In this document: positions 35,751 to 45,665 of the stretch, piece by piece | How positions within the stretch are numbered: the first letter of the stretch is position 1 | Layout of the letters: the number at the start of each line of letters is the position of its first letter | The notes under the pieces: model-generated | Databases searched by the model: none | Told to the model about the DNA's origin: nothing | What the model saw: only the letters and a program-made list of their open reading frames with translations | Made by a program: the position numbers and the translations under genes | DNA from: Sphagnum compactum | Lineage: Eukaryota; Bryophyta; Sphagnopsida; Sphagnales | Length of the DNA: 64,000 bases | Direction of reading: 5' to 3' | NCBI GenBank assembly: GCA_965153455.1 | Contig: OZ234494.1 | Span: forward strand, 7,502,001 to 7,566,000

Positions 35751-37475
35751 AAATGCCTACTTAGGTTTATTACATCGCTTATGTACCTAGGCTAGGTTTA
35801 AACTTAACATAGGTAGTGACACATGTTAATAATTTAGCTATGTTGCTTGAGGGGTAGAAAGTATCATGGTTGATTCTTCCCATTGCTTCTAGAAATGAGA
35901 CAAAAACTCAACATGCAGATATTGTAATATTGCCCACCTGGAATTTTGAACAGATCATTACATACTTATCTACACCCACCATTGGGAGCTGATAACAGTG
36001 GGAAGTAACAGCAGTTAATCCCTACTAATCATGATGGAGGTGATGGTCCAATGTTTTATGAATGAAAATTCCAAGGTTATGACCTTGCTCATTATTGTCG
36101 AGTTAGTTTTCGTTCAACAAAAATTGAGAAAACAATTAACTTCAAAATGTCTTTGTAAATTTTTCTCTACAGTCTCATAAGTTAAAAAATTTCAAGGGGT
36201 ACCTAATAATAACACTGAACCTTATTTCCTTTTGTCAAAATTAGTGGTTACAAATGCCATAACATGTTCAACCTTGGTATTGCATTTTGAACATGGTGCA
36301 TGTCCAAACAATTTCCAGGCCAATGTTCAAGCTGAGTGGGATCACTATAAAATCATGAAATTATCAATAATATTAAATAACTTAAATTTAATTGATTTTC
36401 ATGCTACCTAATTAATTAACTAGCAAGTGAAATGGCTTTGTAAATTTATATTTCACTAAATACTAGTGGACCAATTCATTGTCCGTAACAACTGGTCCCT
36501 GTTCATTAGGGGATTGACTGATTTCACCATGGTAAAAATGTTGAAATTCACTCAAAATCTAATGAAACCTAAAGTGAACTAAAACGCATTTTGGTGTAGT
36601 GTTTGATTGTTTGGGCCATGGATAGTGGAAGAACATAAACTTTTGAACTACTAAGGCTTCAGAAAAAAAATTTAAGGGAAAACAACATGAAAGCATAATT
36701 ACATTACCAAACATTTTAGCCAAATATTTTCAACAAATTGTATTTTCAACAGATGTTTCAGGCTATATTTCATTTTTTATTCAAAAATTTTGACAATTAT
36801 TTCATGGTCTACATGCACATTTTTTTTTAATGCAATTATTCAATTGCTTTTGAAATATAAAACAAGACCTTTCTTCAACTTTGTTTTTTATTCCAATACT
36901 ACATGACTTATATCCTATTATAACACAACATACAATGCATGACATGTGGCACCTTAACATCAATTGATGATTCATCATTGACACAAAAAAATGCCTAAGT
37001 TGGAAAATTTATGCCATGGGGTTTCCATTTTAACTCTTGTTCTTGCAATTTATTAATAATTAATTGCACTATATCATCATTTTCAATGAAAACTTGAAAT
37101 TTCCTTAAACTTCTCACTTTCATTCATGAACACATAACATCTTTCATCTCAAAAGTTTGGCTCTACTTTTAAGATGTGTTCATAGACCAAGGCAAAAAAA
37201 GTTAAACAATTACATTTTTTCCAATTTCGCAAAATGTGAAAATGGATACAAATTATTCACAAATCACTTCACTTTTCACGAAAGACATTATGCAAGTAAA
37301 ATGCTCAAGTGCAAAACTATTTCAAAATTTCCTTTAACAATATAAGGTAAAAGTTAAGGTCAATATAAGAAAAGAAAAAAGGCTATACTTGAAGTGTCAA
37401 AGTTTTTACCAAAACCTCACAACCACTAACTTTCTGCTTCCAACGAAAATCCAACTTGCAAAACAATGTAAATGT
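35751..37475. other. Spacer, no supported gene
   Basis: AT-rich sequence with short frames only (for example 36802-36984 minus and 37157-37345 plus), none with recognisable content. Confidence 0.4.
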
Positions 37476-37479
37476 CATG

Positions 37480-37835
37480 GTAGTACTGATCACAAAAGGG
37501 GAATATAACACAATGAACACCAACAATAGTGCCAATACCTTAATTATTCTTTAATGAACAAGATGAGAACTAACAACACAATGAGCACTAGCAATAGTGC
37601 TGGTACTTAAGTTATTTGTTGACAAACATGATGAACACCATCAATGTCCTTCAGTTGTTTGTTAATGAGTAGGACAAACACCAACCCCAACATGATGAAT
37701 ACTAACAACCAACAGCAACACAATGAACACTTACAACCAGCAACAACAAGATGAGCATCAACAACCAACAACAACATGATGAACTCCAATAACACAATGA
37801 ACACCTTCAAAAACACGATGAACACCAAAAACAAC
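37480..37835. repeat. Degenerate minisatellite (ACACAATGAACACC-like unit)
   Basis: Variants of AACAACACAATGAACACCAA recur about ten times at 25-40 bp spacing across this stretch. The minus-strand open frame here (Leu/Val-rich) is a by-product of the repeat. Confidence 0.75.
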
Positions 37836-38189
37836 TTACTCAATGTTATAATTCAGCTTCCCACGTGAGAAAAATGGGCTTCCAACTTACACCCTACACT
37901 TCATCACAATCTCCACCCTAAACCTAAACCCTACCTCCACCATTAACATTAAACACTAACTAAGTCTAAACTCCCTACTCCTAGACCCTTAATAGCCAGA
38001 CCTAGGGTTACTTATATAACCTACCTAAGTAATCAAAATTTGGAATAAAAAAAAGACATAATTCCTTGTCAATAGAATATCTCAGGTTACATACCCTAAA
38101 ATCCAGGTATCATATTAGTTATCACCTTGAGTGATACTCGATTGGTCTTTGCATGAGAACCAGCTGAGAACCGGGTCAACTTTGGATCA

Positions 38190-38335
38190 CAATTTTGTAC
38201 CCACCCTACACTGGTCAGTACGTCCCATTGTCCCATTTGGAAATTTATGACAACATACCTATGTTGCAAGTTTTGCTAGATTTGCAATTTGGTTATATTG
38301 TGCAAGGGTTGATGTTGGAACCAATGTTGGGTGGT
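38190..38335. mobile_element. Orphan hAT-type termini
   Basis: ACCCACCCTACACTGGTC (38205-38222) matches the right terminus of the hAT at 31422, and CAATGTTGGGTGG (38323-38335) matches the left terminus. Upstream GAGAACCAGCTGAGAACC resembles inverted text inside the left arm of the full element. They are probably remains of non-autonomous relatives; their other ends are not identified. Confidence 0.4.
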
Positions 38336-39170
38336 TATTAAAGCAAGGAACAGACAACCGACAATTATTGAGGTGGTTCTTAGGGTTCATAATTATGGTT
38401 CTAAAAAAAAAAGGAAAAAACAATTCTGATATATAACCAAGGTTCTCAAGATGTTTAAAAAAAAATTCAAACAACTGCCGTATAAACTGCCCATTTGTTC
38501 AGGTTCTATCAATGGGGTGTTTCAGCACACACCTCAAAGAAATTTCCCATTGTTTTAGTGGGACAACAGAAATTGACGGTTCTTTATAAATTCAAATAAC
38601 CAGGAAACACTGGTTTGGACATGTTAATATGAAAGCTATTTGCAAGGCCCAACTTCAACCATTAATTGATCCATAAATAATAGTAACAACTGCGTTCGTT
38701 CTTTACTGCACATTACCAATTCATTACATGTGAGAAGTAATGGTTGAAGTCCTTAACGTTATTGAGCTCTTTATAAATTAGAGTTCCATAAAAGATTTTC
38801 TTATTTTTGTCTGGGGAGTTTCTTTGGCTTTTTGTTTTGGTTTTTCTTGTTTCCCTTAGCCTATACAATGTCATATTTATTTTTATTTTTATTTTCCCTT
38901 ATACAATGACATGAATTTCTTCACTTATGCAAATTTTAACGTTTTACTCAAATACTTTTCACCTCCTTTGATTATTACCCTTTTCACATTTCACACGGTT
39001 CTACTCAACTGAAACGAGGGTACAAATCTGAAGTATTTACAAGCTGGATAGGGCTAATTAAAAGGGTAGCTCTTAAACAAAAATTCACGAATACAGCTTA
39101 CCCAAGTGCAGGTACCTCAAGGTAAAAGACTATTACCTGCCCAACACAGGTAGGTACTTGTGTCAGGAGA
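38336..39170. other. AT-rich spacer
   Basis: No gene or repeat that I can support. Confidence 0.4.
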
Positions 39171-39174
39171 GAGC

Positions 39175-39345
39175 CAAAATAGGTACCTACTTACTAGGTA
39201 CCTACCGGACACACGATTTAAACCCCTAGCGTTCCCAGCATCTACCTACCCTGTGGTTCAAGGCGGCCGCCGTAAAGGCGCACATGCCGACAGGACGCGC
39301 GCGCCGCAAGTGCCGGCCCGCGGGGGTGGACAGAAAATCTTTTAA
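39175..39345. other. Small GC-rich island in AT-rich DNA
   Basis: After several GGTACCTAC words (39110-39210), positions 39260-39332 are very rich in CG dinucleotides (for example GCGGCCGCCG, ACGCGCGCGCCGC, GGCCCGCGGGGG). This contrasts sharply with the CG-poor surroundings. No gene, rRNA or known element was recognised in it. It could be an orphan promoter island or an inserted fragment. Confidence 0.5.
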
Positions 39346-39558
39346 ATTGTGAAACGACTGCCACCCATATCTTACAAGTCTCCTGCTCATTAATTACAAC
39401 TCCTCTCTCCTCTTGCCAACTACTTACAAACCCTAGAAACCCACCCACCAATTTTGAAGGATGACACCACTGACAACATTGGGTAATTGAGATCCAGATC
39501 TTTTTCTCCATTAACCCCGTCCCCTTATTCAAAGTTTAGAGTTCGTGGCCAATCTAAA

Positions 39559-40427
39559 GAGCATCTCCAGTAGTGCTCAGTATGTGACCCCACTGCAAAA
39601 GTTATTTTCTCACATCCAAGTTTAGTTACTCCATAGTACCTTCACCGCTTTGACACATGGTTGTCGAATAATAAATTAATAAATTTTGAGGATTTCATTT
39701 CAACAAATCATAGATTCCCCAATATTCTATCACAGTCCTTCAGAAAAAAATTATTTCTGAACTAAAAATATTTTTAATAAATTCAAAATATCCAAAAGTA
39801 ATGTAATTAGTGTCAAATTGGACCCGGTACCATGGTATTTAGTTTTTTCCAACCCTGCCCATCATAAAACTAAAAGTGGGACTGCAAATAGGTGGGAGCA
39901 GTGTTTGTTTTTTGTCTTGAAGTTTTGCACCGACCCAAAAAAAAAAGGTGTCCTACAACTTGTACAAAGGTTTTATTTTGGAAAAAATGGCCCCATAGTT
40001 GGGGTATTTAGAGAATTTTTCTCCTGAATTCGCCAAAGTTAGAAGACCATAGGTTCTAATAGGTCAAGAAACTTAAACAGAAATGGCATAATTTCTTTCT
40101 TTGCTCCCTTGGAATGTAGCCAAATTTGGTTAAGTCTTCTTGCTGATCAGTACAATGTCTACCTCAGAAAATTCAAAAAAAAATCTCGGGTGGGAGACTA
40201 ATCAAAATGGACAAATCGTTATGATTGACCAATCAGAAACAGGGAGCAGCAGTGAGATCACATTTATTGTACTCTTCTCTGGCGGGTGTTTGGCTTACTC
40301 AGCCTCAACAAGCTGTGCAAAAATGTTGGGCCAAAAATATTTTGCTGAGCCAAACTGGCATGTTTTGAGTTTTCTTCATCCAATTTTAATTTGCAGGGTT
40401 AAATACTGAGCACCCTTGGAGTTGCTC
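39559..40427. mobile_element. Tourist-like MITE C (about 870 bp)
   Basis: It begins GAGCATCTCCAGTAGTGCTC and ends with the inverse GAGCACCCTTGGAGTTGCTC. TAA follows on the right (40428-40430); on the left the last three bases are AAA. An internal CGTTATGATTGACCAATCAG is the motif shared with the MITEs at 5.5-6.1 kb. It is too short for a transposase. Confidence 0.72.
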
Positions 40428-40430
40428 TAA

Positions 40431-40739
40431 GAGCATCTCCACCGGTGCTCAGTATGTCACTCTGGATAATAATTAAATGTCTAAGTTTAGCTGTGGGGAC
40501 TACTAGTAGCAAACCACCTGGACCAATATTGTGATCACATCAGATTACTGCAGTTAGGTCCAATTCATTACACTTGTTTTTGGAGGTGCACAACTCTGTT
40601 GCACCTTTTACCAACCACTGCAAGCTGCACGAATTTGGTGCAGAAAGACCAATTTCCTGAGCTAAACTTGCACATTTTGACTTTCTCACAATAAATTTTA
40701 CTGTCTGGAGTCACATACTGAGCACCGTTGGAGATGCTC
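40431..40739. mobile_element. Tourist-like MITE D, abutting MITE C
   Basis: It begins GAGCATCTCCACCGGTGCTC and ends GAGCACCGTTGGAGATGCTC, an inverted repeat of about 20 bp with few mismatches. It has perfect TAA duplications at 40428-40430 (shared with MITE C) and 40740-40742. Confidence 0.85.
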
Positions 40740-40742
40740 TAA

Positions 40743-41850
40743 GGTGACCATACTTACAACTTACTTTCCAGATTAATTTTTTATTTGTGACTTGGATGGA
40801 TTTGAGGCCCAAACGCAAGGAAAAGAAAGAAGAAGAGAAGTGAGCTATGGGTCTGAAGGTCTTTTGTGCCCTAGAAATGGAGAGACAATGGAATGATGTA
40901 GTTCTCATTCAGTCTCACATTTTGAGGAATCTTCACCAGGTATATATTGCTTTGAAATTGGAGCTGCTCTGCTCTGTGTATTGCGTTGTAGGGGAGGTTC
41001 CTGTACAAGTGCGTTCACCAGAGGAAGGGCATCCCAGGTTGTTCCCAAACCTCAGGAGAATGCACAAGTACTGGAACTTCCCCTTTAAGTAAAAAAACTC
41101 TCTTTTTATTTGGTAACTTCTTTCCCATTTTGTAAAGAAAATAAATTTAATGAGAACATGGGAACATATAAAATTGGGGGAGCTCCCCCAGCAGAACGCA
41201 CTAGGATTCTTCCGCTGAGGGAGATCCCTCAAAATACAAGGAGAAATGAAAAAGGAGTTGTCTATGGAATGGTCAAGACCCTACCATCACCTTGGGTAAG
41301 GCAACAGGCCAGCCTCTTATGGGCCAACATAATGGGTAAAGGCAAAGACCAATCCCTAACATTGAGGTCTGGGGTGACAGATTCAACAAACTTTTAATTC
41401 ATGTTCAACAGAGAATTTGGTCACTATTAGGAGTATTTAGTAGGAATGTATGATCATCACCAGAAGATTATGTTACACAATGTGGTCAAGAAAATGACAA
41501 AATTTGCAACCCCCATCCTTAATGGAGCAAGATTTAAGCCTTTTAGTTGTTTTGACGTATTTTTTCTTATTCCTTTTTGGGTGGTACATGGCTAGGGTAA
41601 ACCAGCACCCATGTTGGTATCTTGACCTTTTTGAGAGAGACCTCTTACTGGCCAACTTAAGCCCAAAAAATGTTAAGATTTGAACTCAGAGAGCCTGATT
41701 TAGTCTTAGGATATAATTTATAGAATAATTTAAATGGGTTTTGGGATTTCTACCATTGTACTAACGTGGGTGCGCAAACTCTTCGGTATGTATTCTTACT
41801 GGGTATCCGGCTGGGTTAGGTCGGTATAGTCGCGGAAACAGCGGTCGTTT
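40743..41850. other. Spacer upstream of the TMEM230-like gene
   Basis: No gene supported. Open frames of 80-100 codons at 40847-41397 have no recognisable content. The last part should contain the promoter of the TMEM230-like gene. Confidence 0.4.
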
Positions 41851-41879
41851 CCTCCTTTGTCAGTAGCTCTTCTGTCAGA

Positions 41880-42552
41880 GCTCCTGGGTTAGGTGTGTGT
41901 CGCTCGCCAGTCCTGCTCCTCTTCGCCGATGGCATCTTCTTCCTCGTCTTCAAAGTTCTCTTACGTGGCCTTGCAATCTTTCTATGTGCGAGCCAATTTT
42001 TGTCTCTGATTCTACAGCTTTCTTTGGATCTACATTTTGGTCATTGTGGTTCAGTGATCCTCGATTACTTCGCCGTGTCTCGACGCTCGTGTATTACCCG
42101 GATTTTGCGCTTTCGAGTGAGCGACCATATTTGGCCAGAGTGTAGCTGTTATCGCTGTCTTTTGTGAGAGTTTGCGCTTTTCAGTAGGGGGAAAACGGGT
42201 GCATCAGTAGCTTGTAATTTGCGGCCATCTTATAACTTTTCTCTTTTTTGCAGTGAAAGAACTGGTGTAAGAGAGTCTGAGAGAATGCACGTGAGAAGGA
42301 TCAGTGGTGCTGGTATTTATGGGTAGTTTTTTGCAGAAGAATTTTGAGCTTCCTCGAGTAAGTTAGTCATTTAAAAATCCTTCTCAGAACGATATCGTCT
42401 TTGTTTTCTTCAGCGCGAAAGGCTGGGACGCATCGCCTACGGGTGGTACAGGTAGCCTCTGCGATTAAGCCTTGGAATCAAGGCTATTGTCTGAATTCGG
42501 CTTCGTAGGTCAGCTCGTAAACGCTCACAAAGAAGAGGGCCGATTGTAAGTA
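41880..42552 (+). promoter_or_regulatory. Probable leader of the TMEM230-like gene, with an upstream open frame
   Basis: This is a GC-richer region directly before the coding start. A 26-codon upstream frame (41929-42009) reads MASSSSSSKFSYVALQSFYV and then stops. Two pyrimidine-rich AG sites (about 42253 and 42413) look like acceptors, so the leader may contain one or two introns. Transcription start is not determinable. Confidence 0.45.
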
Positions 42553-43001
42553 ATGGAGGAACGTAAACACAGAGATAGATCTCTCAAAGGGCGTACAGCA
42601 TCGTCTCATGAAGACCTACTACGTTACCGTTTTGAGCTCCATGAGGATGTGCCTTGGAAATCAGTAGCTCTGGCCTTGTTCCTCCTAGTGTTTGGGTCGC
42701 TCTTCCTCGCCATATCGCATTTCATCTACACGGAGCATACGGGACGAGACTCGTCGCTGGCTTACGGACTTCTGGTTTTAGGGGTTCTTCTCTTTCTGCC
42801 TGGTAAGAGTTCCTTCCGTCAAGTCATGAAGTTAATGGCTGCTTTGTTAAATGTCTGCGCTGGAATTCTTCTGGAAATGCAGTGTTCACAGCTTTCCTCT
42901 TCGTGCATTCCTGACTCACAGGTTTCTACGAGACGAGAATAGCATACTATTCGTGGCGGGGATACAAAGGCTATTCTTATTCTCGCATTCCTGCATACTG
43001 A
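42553..43001 (+). CDS. TMEM230: TMEM230-family two-span membrane protein
   Basis: Two exons, 42553-42802 and 42922-43001 (TGA), join in frame across a GT-AG intron and encode 109 residues, typical for the family (DUF872/TMEM134-230). After a basic, charged N-terminus comes the conserved FELHEDVPWKSVALALFLL segment, which starts the first membrane span (about 35-57). The second span (about 68-84, AYGLLVLGVLLFLPG) runs into GFYETRIAYYSWRGYKGYSY, the conserved family C-terminus. Animal TMEM230 acts on secretory and recycling vesicles; the plant role is inferred to be in endomembranes. The ATG is the first in frame and gives a family-like length. The exon junction falls inside the conserved LPG/FY motif. 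No lesion is visible. Confidence 0.93.
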
Positions 43002-44500
43002 AGGGTTACCCACAACACAACAACAAAAAGCTTGGAATCCTAATGCAGCAGCCGGAGGCCATGGAATCACGTGATGCGCAATCTTCGTACCATGGGGAGT
43101 CACAACCAGCCAGCATAGCCAGAAGTAATGTGTCGACGACAATGCGGCGGGCGATTGGTGTAGCTTTTGTTGATTTCGGGCCATTTGCACCCAGACTAGC
43201 AAAGATCTGTAATACCAGAACATAAATCTGTATTGTTTTCCCGACTCCTGAGACGATAAACAGTTTTGATTTCATTGACGTATGGACCGACTGTCTGACT
43301 GACTCTTCAGAGACCTTGCTGATAACATGGTGAGGGTTGATATATAGCTTGAACTGTGAAGCTGTACTTGGTTATGAAGGAAATGTGAAAGGTCAATTTT
43401 GTTCGATTCAGAGAGGAGGCAGAGAGATTCCTTTGTAGATGGCTGTAAGTTTGTTCTATGTGATTTCTTCTGGAGAGCCAATTACATGCCCTATTACTAT
43501 CTTTAAAAGCTTAATCTATGAACTTTTTTTTTTCTTCCGCTTCGCTTGGGGAGAAACTCCAATATCAGTTAGCAGCCTCCCTCTTGTGACATCCGAGAGG
43601 AAATAATCGCTAGTATGTTTGAATTCTTGGAGAAGAAACTGTGCATTTTAAACATGTGTAGGATATTCCTTATCTCTTGTCCTACTTGAATAAAGGCAGC
43701 GCGTTCTGCTTTGAATTGGCAGAAGGAAATATACATGACATGAATGCAGCGCCATTATCCTTGGTTGAAGAAAGAAATACATGAGAATAAATTGGTGCAC
43801 ATTTCTCACAGCGAAGTAAAAGCCCATCATGTCTCTGCATTTTTTACGTGAACGCAGTGTCCTTAAACGTTGCAAGAAAAAAAAACGCGTGTGAACAAAT
43901 TGATGGAAAATTGTTACAAAGCTACTGACCATATTAATTAGGTAGTATTCGCTTGTTTGTCTAAAACGAATGTGGAAATTGTACTAAGCTATTACATCCA
44001 TTACTGTGAAAAATGGAATAATGTATATTGATAAAGATAATAGAGAACTCTAAGTAAACATTTTTGACAATCTGAACGGCAGCTGGATATAAATTTCCAG
44101 CCCAATTGCAACTCTTCAATGGAAAGAAAATATAGAAAGAAATAGCTCTCCCCTATCAGAGGCTTTCTGTAAGGGGAGCCAGCGTCAACGAAAAGAGAGA
44201 CCCCCTGAAATTCACTTTATTTTCACGGGTAATATCGAAAATGGAGCCACGTTTGTATAAACTAGGGTTTTGAGAACGGGGTGATTGTTGTAGGTTCATA
44301 AGTGGTAGCAAAATGGGGTTTGTAATTATTACTGTTTTCAAGAAGAAAATCTATATGAGTTGCCAGTACTTTGCTGCCAATATCTTTTTGGGTCTTGAAT
44401 TCGCTACTAACTGTGTTAAAGACAAAAGTTGTGGACTTTTGTTATTATTATTATTGTATTGCTGCAAAGACATACAGGTCACGTTGTTTCAATAATACTA
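43002..44500. other. 3' flank of the TMEM230-like gene and spacer
   Basis: This contains the 3' untranslated region and unique-looking spacer. Frames of 100-130 codons that overlap the last exon and this flank are shadows. No further gene supported. Confidence 0.45.
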
Positions 44501-44519
44501 CAAATTAGACGGAGATTTC

Positions 44520-45070
44520 ATGGCTTGACGATAGAGGTTAGGTTTTTTCCAGTAGGAGGGGGTTGGCTGCTGGACGGACCTACATGGACCCGACACACGA
44601 GGGACGAGGGAGAGAGATGAAAACAAAATCTGAAGAAAGGATTTTGCTGCACTATCCCTGGCGTGGTTCGTTTGGGTAGAGGTTTGACCCTGACCCTCCT
44701 CTTCCTCGTCGGCCAACTGCCCAATCGACAGCCCACCCAAGACACGAGTTTAAGCGGAGAATTTTAAAAACAAAATCCGGCTTCCTCTTTACTACTACTC
44801 TTGTGACGGCTGCTGCTGCTGTGCTGCCGCCTGTCTCTTTGTCTGACAAAAACAGATCCAGATCTTTCGAAATCAATCGTAGAAGGCGCTTCTGTCCGTC
44901 CTTTTTTTTTTTTCGCAACTTAAAAGCTCTTTCGTGGCAATCAGATTCTCGGCACAAGAGGTATACATAAAATCGTCCTTACTGTCTACCGGAAATCTTG
45001 ACGTTGCGGAGGAGGATATCGTCCTTGATGATTTGGAAAATCTTTGATGATGCCACGAAACCGGGTCTCA
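44520..45070 (+). other. GC-richer stretch ending at a strong splice donor; possible orphan first exon
   Basis: Base composition rises here. At 45028 an ATG opens a short frame (MIWKIFDDATKPGL) that runs straight into CTCA|GTAAGTAAG at 45071. That is how a first exon would look, but no following exon is recognised in the next kilobases. It may be the start of a broken or unrecognised gene, a non-coding transcript, or chance. The long minus-strand frame at 44652-44957 is basic and Ala/Thr-rich without recognisable content. Confidence 0.25.
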
Positions 45071-45314
45071 GTAAGTAAGTAGCTCGTTTCGTCTTAGTCC
45101 TTTTTCCTTTACTCTATCCGACAAGATTTGTATCGTATTTGGAGGAATGCTTATCAATCACAAGAACCCATGAGGCCCATGTTTTGTTTCTCGAAATGCC
45201 TCATATCATATTTTTCATTTGATACACATGAATTGTTTTTTAATTTTAAATCATTGAGGAGAAGGCCTTGAGTGCCTTCCAGAAATACTGGCTGGTGAGG
45301 CCATGTTGCCTTGT

Positions 45315-45665
45315 CCTCATTTGAAATCTCAAATGAGATTTAAAGACCTGAATTGGTGAGGGTTGTGGGGAAAAAAAAAAGATTTGCCATAATCCTGTCT
45401 ATAAATAGGAATTACACATTTTGACTGTTATTTCACCAAAGGAAATTTTTTTTAAAAATCAGACTACCAAATTCAGTAACCCCATTAATTTAAAAATGCC
45501 GCCCTATTCTTATTTGAGATCTCAAATGAGATCTTTAAAACAAAGTGCATCAGTATTTTACTGGAAACCTATCTAAAAATAATAATTACACATTTTGATA
45601 GTTACTTCACTCAAGATTTTCTTTTTAAAAAATCAACCAAATCCAATTATCTCATTGGGTTGAAA
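45315..45665. repeat. Tandem duplication with a palindromic core
   Basis: Two diverged copies, about 175-195 bp apart, share CTCAAATGAGAT, ATTACACATTTTGA, TTATTTCACCAAAG/TTACTTCACTCAAG and TTTAAAAA(A)TCA. The second carries a perfect 16-bp palindrome ATTTGAGATCTCAAAT (45512-45527). Confidence 0.7.

Noticed and set aside
37910-37970. Interstitial telomere-like CCCTAAACCTAAACCCTA
   Set aside because: Only two or three imperfect units occur, which is within chance for C/A-rich text.
40847-41397. Plus-strand frames of 81 and 95 codons upstream of the TMEM230-like gene
   Set aside because: No recognisable domain, no splice link to each other or to the gene, and the opposite strand is equally open.
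42819-43225. Frames of 124-134 codons on both strands overlapping the second TMEM230 exon
   Set aside because: They run through the intron, exon and 3' flank of a well-supported gene in other frames.
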